Source of the DNA: an uncultured Caulobacterales bacterium
Lineage (GTDB): Bacteria; Pseudomonadota; Alphaproteobacteria; Caulobacterales; Maricaulaceae
Length of the DNA stretch: 35,855 bases
Direction: 5' to 3'
NCBI GenBank assembly: GCA_937927825.1
Contig: CALFWV010000143.1
Span: 1-35,855, forward strand
Position 1 is the first letter of the stretch, and each line of letters opens with the position of its first letter. The notes beneath the pieces were generated by a model, which was not told the DNA's origin, made no database searches, and worked only from the letters and a program-made list of their open reading frames with translations. The position numbers were made by a program, and so were the translations under genes. This document shows, in pieces, positions 16,390 to 23,775 of this stretch.

Positions 16390-17210
16390 TCCGTAACCTC
16401 AACGCGGTATGTCGCGATCAAGTCTTTCAATGCCCGGCTATTCTCAACCCGTTTGGCTTCGTCCAGCCAGACCGTTTCAACCTCGATTTGAATCTCTGCG
16501 AAATCAGGTAAATACTCGGCTGAAATATCAGTCAGCCTGATAAGGTGAACGCCAAAGGCGGAATTTACGGGGCCTTGCCAGTCGGGACTATCGGGCAAGG
16601 CAAACAGCGCAGTGGCAAAGGCGGTCCCAAAATCGCGCTGAACAGCGGGTTGCGCCAATCTTGTAAAACTCAGCCCCGCCATGAAAGGGTCGCTGCTGGA
16701 TTTCCAGTCCTCTTCAATTCCCGTCTTTGACAGCAGGGTTTTTGCGTCGGCAACAACCGTATCGGACCGCCCTTTTGGAGACAGGTAAATATGCTCAAAA
16801 CTGCGGGTTTCAGGTCTAATAAATCGGGTCGGATTATTTTCAAACCACGTTTTTAACTGTTCACGCGGCGGCAATTCAGGCGCCCCCAAGTCGTCAATCA
16901 TAAACCGCATTTTCTGCGCGAGCCTACGTCGGATGATTGTGTCATCCTCGTCGAGCCCTAAGCGCTTTGCTTCGCGCATTAAAACCTGTTCTTCGATATG
17001 CGCAAAGAGCAGTCCTTCCAAATCGGCATCCGTTGGCGGGCGTTTATTCTCACTCGCAAAAATCTGGGCTTGCCGCTCCATTTCCGCGGGGCTGACCGAG
17101 ATGGTGCGGTCTTGTTTTGAAACGTGGTTTTGCCAAACGGTATGACACGCAAATAACAATCCACCCAACAGGACAAAATGAACGAAAGGCTCGCGCAATA
17201 AGTATTTCAT
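16386..17210 (-). CDS. membrane-anchored peptidyl-prolyl isomerase, parvulin/PpiC type
   Basis: The 274-residue protein has an N-terminal membrane anchor (about residues 9-25, FVHFVLLGGLLFACHTVW) and a helical SurA-like N domain (about 35-125). A C-terminal parvulin-type region follows (about 135-240), with FEHIYLS and the closing FGVHLIRL motif. The GGxLGW stretch of active parvulins is replaced by a diverged sequence around RLAQPAVQRDFG, so catalytic activity is uncertain and a chaperone role is possible. The protein would act at the periplasmic face. Its ATG directly follows the DUF3604 stop, and its TGA overlaps the GTG of the HupE-like gene. The coupling suggests it serves one or both neighbours. 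Confidence 0.85.
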   Translation of the reverse strand: MKYLLREPFVHFVLLGGLLFACHTVWQNHVSKQDRTISVSPAEMERQAQIFASENKRPPTDADLEGLLFAHIEEQVLMREAKRLGLDEDDTIIRRRLAQKMRFMIDDLGAPELPPREQLKTWFENNPTRFIRPETRSFEHIYLSPKGRSDTVVADAKTLLSKTGIEEDWKSSSDPFMAGLSFTRLAQPAVQRDFGTAFATALFALPDSPDWQGPVNSAFGVHLIRLTDISAEYLPDFAEIQIEVETVWLDEAKRVENSRALKDLIATYRVEVTE

Positions 17211-19124
17211 TTAGTTCGACGCTGTCCAAATCGGCGACGACCAAGCGCGCTCTTTAATCGTGGTGGGGAGGTCCGGATGAAATTCGGTGCCGGCTTTCAA
17301 AGCGTCCCAGGTTGACCAACGGCAAGTTGGATTTTCGAGTACGCGCACATAATAGGCTGCGCTTTCGCCCGCCGTGTAATCCGGGTCCGTCCACACCGCC
17401 TTTAACTCCGGGTCGCCTTGTCCGGTTGAGGGGGAGCAATCTTTCAAATCCACAGTTGCGCCATTCTCCGGACAGCGGTTCGTCACGGCATCCGGACTGG
17501 CGCCGTCCGAACAGGCCATATCGTAGACGGCTTCTTTCGGGCCGTCTGCGGTGTTCCAGGATTTTATGATTTGCAATCGGTCCAATTGTGCGCCGCGCGG
17601 GTCGCGTGCGGCCCAAGCCATGAAAGTTGGCGCAACATCCGTCGATAAATTGCCGCCCATAGGGACGCCCGCGCTATAACCTTGTGCGGCCATATCGGCA
17701 GCATTCAACATATCAGAGGTCATATCGCCGCCAAAAAACCGCAAGCGAATACGCGGACCGGAGGTGGCGTAGGTTTCTTTTTGGCGCATGCCGTTGAAAA
17801 TTGACTCGCGCGTATTTTCTTCGGCCCAAACCGCTGCATATCCTGCCGCGCTCCATTTTGAAAACCAGTTTTCCGCATTTTCATCGCGTTCGACGCCTTC
17901 CCAAGCCTTTGCACCGCCCGGCGGGACCGAGCCGCGTTGCGCGGCAGCGCCGTCCACAACCCCGACTTTTGACCAATAGTCATTTTCGTCATAAGCCCCA
18001 CCCGCAACATGGCTGTCGGAGCTGCCGATAAGACCAAAAGCATAGGGGTTCGTTCCGGTCGCTTCTTCCAACGCCAACCCGCGCGCGAGCGCTTCGCGAA
18101 TGTAGGACCCATTGATTTTGCTCTCGATGTTAGAGGCCAGCAATTTATCGTAAATTTCAAATCCTGCAAATTCGTCATTTGGTGAAAGAGCCGGATGGGT
18201 TTCGGACGTGCCTTTGACTTGGGACATTTCCACAACGGGCTCATTCCGGAGTCGCTGGCGGGTATAGTCTGCGTCTATGACCCCGCCGCCATATTGCACC
18301 AAATCAAACATCTTTCCGTCCGACACGTTAGAATTATGCGGAATGGCAATCACGTCGCGTCCAGCTTTTCGCTCGTCATCCATCCAGTCCCAGAGATCTT
18401 CCGGGTTTGGCGATTCTAAAACGCTATGAAGCCGCCCCGGTGCGGCGTCTTTGAAAACAACATTCCGGTGCAAGTTTCCACCCGCGAAGGACCCGGGACT
18501 ATCCGCCCGCGTCGTGACCGCCGTGAATTCATACGCGGCAAATGTTGTCAAAGTCCCGGGCTTATAATACCGATCCGCGGTCGCCACAGCGTCTTGCCAG
18601 GTTCTGTCAACGAGGTCGCGATCATAAAGGCCGTCAATGGGCTGTCCGCTTCTGACGGATTGTCCGATGGTTTGGAAATTCCGGATGATGGCATCCGGAT
18701 CATTGGCGCCAAAAATCTTTTTAGAGATTTCGAGATCTGACAGTGGGCTGTCAGGATTATCCATCGCGGGTAAAATGCCCATATAGGCGCCGTGATCCGT
18801 CGCGGCGACGAAATCCAAGGGCGGGCCGGCCAAGGTCATTTCAAACCCGGCGGGATGTTTTAGGGTTTCGCCCGAAGCGAAACGGTAAACATCGGCGGGC
18901 GTCGTGCGGACATTGAAAATATAAGCATCAAAGCTGTTTTTCGTGTGAATGTGTAAGTCGCCAAAATAGACATTCTTGCTGGCGTTAAATCCCGCTGTTT
19001 TTTCCGACGTGGGTTGCGTTGTTGCTTTCGGGCTGATGCTTGGCGCTTCGAGGGACGTGTCTCCGCAAGCCGCCAGCAAAACAAATATGGCCGATCCGGC
19101 CAACCATTTTGTGTTCATCTTCAT
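17211..19124 (-). CDS. DUF3604 family lipoprotein, PHP-like metal-dependent hydrolase candidate
   Basis: The 637-residue protein begins with a lipoprotein signal (LAGSAIFVLLAAC, Cys20). A region matching DUF3604 follows. Its metal-ligand pattern resembles the PHP phosphoesterase superfamily: GDLHIHT (His58, His60), ATDHGAYMG (Asp110, His111), AAYEFTA (Glu199), NLHRNV (His219), AIPHNSN (His263) and GSSDSHVAG (Asp370, His372). This supports a multi-metal active site, but no substrate is established for the family. It is exported and lipid-anchored. It is the first gene of a tightly coupled operon with the isomerase and HupE-like genes. C-terminal Cys residues (for example CSDGASP, CPENG, CRWS) may form disulfides. 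Confidence 0.87.
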   Translation of the reverse strand: MKMNTKWLAGSAIFVLLAACGDTSLEAPSISPKATTQPTSEKTAGFNASKNVYFGDLHIHTKNSFDAYIFNVRTTPADVYRFASGETLKHPAGFEMTLAGPPLDFVAATDHGAYMGILPAMDNPDSPLSDLEISKKIFGANDPDAIIRNFQTIGQSVRSGQPIDGLYDRDLVDRTWQDAVATADRYYKPGTLTTFAAYEFTAVTTRADSPGSFAGGNLHRNVVFKDAAPGRLHSVLESPNPEDLWDWMDDERKAGRDVIAIPHNSNVSDGKMFDLVQYGGGVIDADYTRQRLRNEPVVEMSQVKGTSETHPALSPNDEFAGFEIYDKLLASNIESKINGSYIREALARGLALEEATGTNPYAFGLIGSSDSHVAGGAYDENDYWSKVGVVDGAAAQRGSVPPGGAKAWEGVERDENAENWFSKWSAAGYAAVWAEENTRESIFNGMRQKETYATSGPRIRLRFFGGDMTSDMLNAADMAAQGYSAGVPMGGNLSTDVAPTFMAWAARDPRGAQLDRLQIIKSWNTADGPKEAVYDMACSDGASPDAVTNRCPENGATVDLKDCSPSTGQGDPELKAVWTDPDYTAGESAAYYVRVLENPTCRWSTWDALKAGTEFHPDLPTTIKERAWSSPIWTASN

Positions 19125-19274
19125 CCCCTTTTAAACCTATTTTTGGTCTTTCTTTGGTGTTGTGACGCAACGTCGCACAGCTGTCAAAAAACCTTATGGA
19201 AATTTCATGCGTAGCCACTTTGAAATTGAAAATATGTTGTATATTTATACGGCCCAAAAATAGGAGCGTGGACT

Positions 19275-19706
19275 ATGGCTTTGCTAGAACTTATCTACAC
19301 CAGCTTCGCGGAAGCGCAAAATGATACGGATGACGTTCAAAACATCCTGGCTTCATCTGAACGAAATAACGTCGCGTCGAACATAACCGGATTATTGTTA
19401 TTTGACGGCGCACGTTATATTCAAATCCTGGAAGGTGAGAGCCAAGATGTCGAGCGTTTGTTTATGACAATCAGCAAGGACCCTCGCCATCACAGTCTTG
19501 AGCTTCTCCATAAAGGCCCAATTTTAGAACGGTCTTTTGAAACTTGGCGTATGGCCTACGAGGCTTTGCCGAAAGGTCTCTTGAGCGACCTCGCCGAGAA
19601 TATGGCTGTTTATTCTCTAGAGCAGGATGGAGAGCCGCTCGGCGTTGACGAAAGTTTTGGGGCCAAGCTCAATGGGATGTTCATGGATGCGATTGCGGCC
19701 GAATAG
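19275..19706 (+). CDS. BLUF-domain blue-light photoreceptor
   Basis: The 143-residue protein is a short, stand-alone BLUF sensor that binds FAD. All residues central to the AppA photocycle are present in register (AppA number minus 13): Tyr8 (Y21), Asn32 (N45), Gln50 (Q63, in YIQILEG), Trp91 (W104) and Met93 (M106). The NITGLLLF and DPRHH motifs are also typical. There is no output domain; about 40 residues after the core form the usual capping helices, so signalling must be by protein contact. TAGGAGC lies 7-8 bases before the ATG. The gene converges on regBA and is divergent from the DUF3604 operon. No photosynthesis genes are visible. Confidence 0.95.
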   Translation: MALLELIYTSFAEAQNDTDDVQNILASSERNNVASNITGLLLFDGARYIQILEGESQDVERLFMTISKDPRHHSLELLHKGPILERSFETWRMAYEALPKGLLSDLAENMAVYSLEQDGEPLGVDESFGAKLNGMFMDAIAAE

Positions 19707-19730
19707 GGTTTTTGACTTTCACAAATTTAG

Positions 19731-19760
19731 AAACGCCGCCTCTAGAGGAAAGAGGCGGCG
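19731..19760 (-). terminator. terminator downstream of regA
   Basis: CGCCGCCTCT (19734-19743) and AGAGGCGGCG (19751-19760) form a perfect 10-bp GC-rich stem with a 7-nt loop. Read on the minus strand it is followed by TTTCTAAATTT, so it best serves the regBA transcript. It could also block the convergent BLUF transcript. Confidence 0.75.
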
Positions 19761-19801
19761 GGGAAGTCTCACAGGTAAATCGACCCGTGAGGTGAGAGGG
19801 T

Positions 19802-20350
19802 TTATTTCGGCGCTCGTTTCGCGAGAATACGTTGCAACGTCCGGCGGTGCATATTCAACCGACGCGCCGTTTCGGACACATTTTTCCCGCAAAGCTCATA
19901 GACACGCTGGATATGCTCCCATCTGACACGGTCTGCGCTCATCGGGTTCTCGGGCGGCTCGGGCGCGGCATCACGTTGCGCGAGCAAGGCTTTACAAACG
20001 TCATCGGCATCGGCCGGTTTCGCGAGATAATCGACCGCGCCGCGTTTGACGGCGGACACAGCGGTCGCGAGATTGCCGTAACCCGTCAACATCACCATTT
20101 TTGAATCGGGCCTCCGCTCGTGCAGCAAATCGATTACATCTAACCCGTTGCCGTCTTCCAGTCGCATGTCGAGCACGGCAAAAGCGGGGGGTTTGTTGCG
20201 AACGATAGACCGGGCTTCGGCCACAGTTTCTACCGCGTCTACAGTAAAACCTCGTTGCTCCATTGCGCGGCCCAAGCGGGTGCGGAACGGACCGTCGTCA
20301 TCCAAAATCATCAAAGATGCGTCGTTTGGTAGGGCGTATTCACTCATCAT
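19802..20350 (-). CDS. regA: redox response regulator RegA/ActR/PrrA
   Basis: RegA is the DNA-binding response regulator of the global redox system in alphaproteobacteria, controlling respiration, carbon/nitrogen fixation and, where present, photosynthesis genes. The 182-residue protein has a receiver domain (about 12-125) with phospho-acceptor Asp61 (FAVLDMRL), acidic pocket Asp17-19 and the conserved Lys in YLAKPAD. A proline linker (PEPPENP) leads to a Fis-type helix-turn-helix at the extreme C-terminus (NVSETARRLNMHRRTLQRIL), which is the RegA/PrrA layout. Two ATGs are adjacent; AAGGAG sits 4 bases before the first and 7 before the second, so the true start may be 20347. It lies 51 bp downstream of regB. 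Confidence 0.95.
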   Translation of the reverse strand: MMSEYALPNDASLMILDDDGPFRTRLGRAMEQRGFTVDAVETVAEARSIVRNKPPAFAVLDMRLEDGNGLDVIDLLHERRPDSKMVMLTGYGNLATAVSAVKRGAVDYLAKPADADDVCKALLAQRDAAPEPPENPMSADRVRWEHIQRVYELCGKNVSETARRLNMHRRTLQRILAKRAPK

Positions 20351-20401
20351 CAGACTCCTTATTCATGGTATTTACGCATGAACGGGCAGAAGGATGCTGT
20401 T

Positions 20402-21796
20402 TTAGAGTTCAGGGGCGACGGACAATCTGTCGCGGGGGAGAACGGCCATAATGCGGGCTCCGCCCAATGGGGATTGCAGATAGCGAACTTTGCCGCCGGT
20501 TTGTCGGATTAAACGCTCGGAAATAAAAAGGCCCAAGCCTAAACCGCCTGCGGTCTTGGCGCGTCGACGGGTACTTACATACGGCTGTCCCAATCGACTT
20601 TTTAACGCGGAATCAAAACCGACGCCGTCATCATCGATTAAAATTGTCACATCTTGGGCGTCCCAATGTGCGGAGAGCTCGACCCGTGTTGTCGCAAAGT
20701 CTACGCCGTTGTCGATATAATTTTTGAGGGCATAAAGCAGTTCAGGGCGACGTTTGAGAACGGGTTCGGCATTGTCCCCTGTGCAGCTGATAACGATGTC
20801 TTTGTCGCGGTTGATGAAAGGTTCAGCGGCTTCCTCCAAGAGGTCCTCAATCGATAGCGCATCATGGATAAGGTCGCCTTCATCGCCGCGTCGGGAGAGT
20901 TGTTCCAAAATATCGCGGCAGCGTTGCGCCTGGGACAGGATGAGCGCCGCATCTTCGCCTAGCGGCGTGTCCGGTTCGACTTCGCGGCTCATTTCTTTGG
21001 CAACGACTTGTATTGTCGCCAGCGGCGTTCCAAGCTCGTGTGCTGCCGCGGCCGCGAGGCCACCTAAGGCGCTCAGCTTTTGCTCATGTGCCAGCAATGC
21101 CTCGGCCGCCGCGAGCGCGTAAGCCATTTTTCGGCTCTCATGTGTGGACCGCCAGGCATAGAAAGAGGTGAAGCTCGCCCCGACCAAAATCGCCATCCAG
21201 ATTCCGAGTTTTAATACCAACGGAAGATCAAAACTTCCTGCGGGCGACCAAGGTAACGGGTGATGATAGAAGACGAGGCCAAAGGAAAGTGTCAACGCCA
21301 TGCTACCCAAGGCCAAAACAACCCATCGGGATAAAGTCGTTGCCGCCGTCACAACGGGCGCAAGGAACAGAATCGAAAACGGGTTCACAATGCCCCCGGT
21401 GAGCCAAAGCAGACCCGCTAATTGCCAGATATCGAACCCCAATTGCATATAGGCTTCGAAATCAGACACGCGGCGGTCCAATGGAAGTTTCAGCGTTACG
21501 ACGAGGTTGACGATGACAGAGGCAAGAACTGTTAATCCGCAAGCGAGCAAAGGATAGTCGAAGCCCAAAAACTGACTGACAACGACAAGGGCTAATATCT
21601 GGCCCAACACAGCGCCCCAGCGCAAAGCCACTAAAGTTTGGCGGCGTAATGAGCCCAGGCTTTCAACACGGTCATGACCCTGGGCTGACGCAAAACCGCC
21701 AAAACCCCGCAATGGGGTGTCAATAATCGTGCCCCGACTTGGACCGCCAATATTTTGTCCTGCGGCGTTATGCGCTTTCACATCCAGCTCTTTCAT
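20402..21796 (-). CDS. regB: redox sensor histidine kinase RegB/ActS/PrrB
   Basis: RegB is the inner-membrane kinase that phosphorylates RegA under low-oxygen or reduced conditions. The 464-residue chain has about six transmembrane segments (about 60-212), including the ubiquinone-binding motif GGIVNPF (134-140). The dimerisation/H-box has phospho-His253 in AAAHELGTPLATIQ. The redox-active Cys found in RegB homologues appears at Cys293 (QAQRCRDIL). An HATPase domain follows, with LKNYIDNGVDF, DDDGVGF and GGLGLGLFISERL. The roughly 45-residue N-terminal tail is Gly-rich. It heads the regB-regA operon, and only 46 bp separate it from the divergent SenC gene, so their promoters probably overlap. 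Confidence 0.95.
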   Translation of the reverse strand: MKELDVKAHNAAGQNIGGPSRGTIIDTPLRGFGGFASAQGHDRVESLGSLRRQTLVALRWGAVLGQILALVVVSQFLGFDYPLLACGLTVLASVIVNLVVTLKLPLDRRVSDFEAYMQLGFDIWQLAGLLWLTGGIVNPFSILFLAPVVTAATTLSRWVVLALGSMALTLSFGLVFYHHPLPWSPAGSFDLPLVLKLGIWMAILVGASFTSFYAWRSTHESRKMAYALAAAEALLAHEQKLSALGGLAAAAAHELGTPLATIQVVAKEMSREVEPDTPLGEDAALILSQAQRCRDILEQLSRRGDEGDLIHDALSIEDLLEEAAEPFINRDKDIVISCTGDNAEPVLKRRPELLYALKNYIDNGVDFATTRVELSAHWDAQDVTILIDDDGVGFDSALKSRLGQPYVSTRRRAKTAGGLGLGLFISERLIRQTGGKVRYLQSPLGGARIMAVLPRDRLSVAPEL

Positions 21797-21842
21797 TTAT
21801 AGGATTATATCACCCTATCACTTTTGAATTGAGCTTTGCAGT

Positions 21843-22481
21843 ATGAGAATTGCGACAAATTTGACGACAAGTCTCCTCGTTGGGATAGGCTTGTCAGCCT
21901 GTCAGCCTGCCGACCCTAATGAGGCGGGTGTATCCGGTCGAACGGTTGTCAGCTCCGGTACGGCTGCCATTGGCGGGGCGTTTACTTTGGTTGATGAAAC
22001 GGGCGCAACGGTCACTGAAGCGGATTTGCTCGGACAACCGCATCTGGTATATTTCGGCTTTGCTTATTGCCCCGATATTTGCCCGACCTCCTTGCAAAAG
22101 CTTGGGGCCGCGCAAACGCTTTTGGGGGATGCAGGCGATGACGTTGGTTACGTTTTAATTACAGTCGATCCCGAGCGGGACACGGTTGAAAAAATCGCGG
22201 AATATGTGACCTTCGAGCCCTTTCCGAAGGGTCTTCGCGGGTTCACGGGAACTGTCGAGCAGATTGAGACGGCCAAAGCTGCCTATAAAATCACGGCCAT
22301 GAAAACGACTTTTGACGGAGGCCCTGTTGCAGACGGCGCGACCGATTACACCGTCAACCATACGGACATCATCTATTTCATGGGCGCGGACGGGAAATTC
22401 GCTGACTTCTTTTCTGCCCGCTCCACACCGCAAGAAATTGCCATCCGTGTCCGCCAGGAACTCATGAAGTCTGAGAAATAG
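21843..22481 (+). CDS. senC: SCO1/SenC/PrrC-family copper lipoprotein
   Basis: SCO proteins deliver copper or manage thiol redox state for the CuA centre of cytochrome oxidase. In Rhodobacter the homologue (PrrC/SenC) is encoded beside RegBA and feeds into its signalling. The 212-residue product has a lipoprotein signal (LLVGIGLSAC, Cys20), a thioredoxin-like fold and the copper ligands FAYCPDICP (Cys76, Cys80) and NHTD (His173). It is divergent from regB across 46 bp. Its stop is 2 bp from the stop of the convergent cobalamin adenosyltransferase gene. It likely acts at the periplasmic face. Confidence 0.94.
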   Translation: MRIATNLTTSLLVGIGLSACQPADPNEAGVSGRTVVSSGTAAIGGAFTLVDETGATVTEADLLGQPHLVYFGFAYCPDICPTSLQKLGAAQTLLGDAGDDVGYVLITVDPERDTVEKIAEYVTFEPFPKGLRGFTGTVEQIETAKAAYKITAMKTTFDGGPVADGATDYTVNHTDIIYFMGADGKFADFFSARSTPQEIAIRVRQELMKSEK

Positions 22482-22483
22482 CC

Positions 22484-23059
22484 TTATCGGTTTTGTCCGG
22501 GGACCCATTTGACGTCAGATGTGCCTTGGTCATTGCACCACCGAGCCGCGACGAATAAAAAGTCCGATAGGCGGTTGAGGTAACTCAGCGCGTGGGAATT
22601 TACCGGCTCTTCTGCAGCCAAGGCGACACAGATACGTTCAGCCCGGCGGCACACTGTTCTGGCTTGATGAAGATAGGCCGCAGGCGGGTGACCGCCCGGC
22701 AGAACAAAAGAGTTCAGCGGTTCTAAATCTGCGTTCAGGGCGTCCAGCTCGGATTCTAATCTCACCGTTTGTGAGGCGACCATACGCAAGGCATATTCGC
22801 TGTCGGCTCCGCCCTTGGCGGGCAAGGGCGTGGCCAAATCTGCCCCTAAATCGAACAGATCATTTTGAATACGGGACATCATATCGTCTAAACGCCGGCT
22901 TTCCAAATGTAGACGAACCAGCCCGATAACGCTGTTGGTTTCATCAACGTCGCCATAGGCGCGCACACGTAGCGCATCCTTACCAAGCCGGGAGCCGTCA
23001 ACCAATCCGGTAGATCCGTCATCCCCTGTTCGGGTGTAGATTTTATTGAGTTTGACCAA
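22484..23059 (-). CDS. cob(I)yrinic acid a,c-diamide adenosyltransferase, PduO type
   Basis: This enzyme uses ATP to attach the 5'-deoxyadenosyl group to cob(I)alamin, making coenzyme B12. The 191-residue protein has the PduO-type ATP-binding start YTRTGDDGSTGLVDGSR (8-24), RAYGDVDETNS (33-43), and the C-terminal helical motif CRRAERICVALA...LSYLNRLSDFLFVAAR. Length is normal. It lies 13 bp downstream of the small HIG1-like gene on the same strand, so the two form an operon. I recall the same pairing from other alphaproteobacteria. Other cobalamin genes are not in view. Confidence 0.93.
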   Translation of the reverse strand: MVKLNKIYTRTGDDGSTGLVDGSRLGKDALRVRAYGDVDETNSVIGLVRLHLESRRLDDMMSRIQNDLFDLGADLATPLPAKGGADSEYALRMVASQTVRLESELDALNADLEPLNSFVLPGGHPPAAYLHQARTVCRRAERICVALAAEEPVNSHALSYLNRLSDFLFVAARWCNDQGTSDVKWVPGQNR

Positions 23060-23072
23060 TTAGTCGGCCCTC

Positions 23073-23276
23073 TTACGTGCCTTTGGATTTCATATAGACT
23101 GTCAGGGCCAATAGGCCGATAGCCGCGACCTGCGCGTATATTCGGCGCCACATCCAATCATTGGATTTCTTCCGATTTTCCTCACTTTTCTTGCTCATGG
23201 CGACCGTGCCCATGACGAGCGTGAGAACAACGCAAGCAAAAGCGAGGCCGGTCAAAATATATAGAATAATAAGCAT
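23073..23276 (-). CDS. HIG1-domain-like twin transmembrane protein
   Basis: The 67-residue protein has two transmembrane helices (about 3-25 and 48-63) joined by a basic loop (MSKKSEENRKKSNDWMWRRIYAQ). The RRIYAQ motif after that loop matches the HIG1/twin-transmembrane family common in alphaproteobacteria. The family is related to mitochondrial Rcf1/HIG1 proteins, which associate with cytochrome oxidase. The bacterial role is not established. It is cotranscribed with the cobalamin adenosyltransferase gene downstream and lies near SenC and RegBA, so a respiratory link is plausible but inferred. No strong ribosome site is seen. Confidence 0.75.
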   Translation of the reverse strand: MLIILYILTGLAFACVVLTLVMGTVAMSKKSEENRKKSNDWMWRRIYAQVAAIGLLALTVYMKSKGT

Positions 23277-23455
23277 GGCGAGGGTCCAAGTTAAATTATG
23301 TTTCGCCTTATATACGGGTCAGCGCAAAGTTCGAGCCAAATAGGGTGCAGAGAATTCAGCCCATCCACAATTTTTGATGCGGGACGCTCTGTTGGACTCT
23401 GCTTGGCGCCGCTATGTGACAGGTTCAAGTTATCCAGACCTAAAGAGTTCCAACC

Positions 23456-23722
23456 ATGATGAGTGATTCCGACCGTGCCGACCAGATGGGCCAAGCTACA
23501 CGCGAAAAACTGCGCCAGTTCATTGCTCGGATAGAGCGTCTGGAGGGCGAGAAAGCCGAACTCGTGTCTGATATTCGTGACGTATATGCTGAAATGAAAA
23601 CATTCGGCCTCGATACGAAAGTCATGCGCAAAGTTATCGCGCTTCGCAAACAAGATGCTGATGAGCGGGCAGAGCAAGAGGCGTTAATCGACCTTTATCT
23701 TGAAGCCTCCGACGGCGTCTAA
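23456..23722 (+). CDS. gapR: nucleoid-associated protein GapR (DUF2312)
   Basis: GapR is a small alphaproteobacterial nucleoid protein that binds AT-rich, overtwisted DNA ahead of replication and transcription, and is needed for normal replication in Caulobacter. The 88-residue product matches the family over its whole length: a long helix (REKLRQFIARIERLEGEKAE), the short IRDVYAEMKTFGLDTKVMRK region, then IALRKQDADERAEQE and a LIDLYLEA tail. Two consecutive ATGs are possible starts. Upstream there is a GANTC site (GACTC, 23395-23399) and a one-mismatch DnaA-box-like TTATCCAGA (23430-23438), which may hint at cell-cycle control. Confidence 0.96.
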   Translation: MMSDSDRADQMGQATREKLRQFIARIERLEGEKAELVSDIRDVYAEMKTFGLDTKVMRKVIALRKQDADERAEQEALIDLYLEASDGV

Positions 23723-23775
23723 GACGCGCGTTAATTTTTGTTCGCTTTTCGTTCTGACTGTGATAGGCTTACAGA

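Noticed and set aside
19220-19248. TTGAAA and an AT-rich -10-like element as a BLUF promoter
   Set aside because: The spacer and -10 match are poor whichever pair is chosen; the AT-rich tract gives many chance matches.
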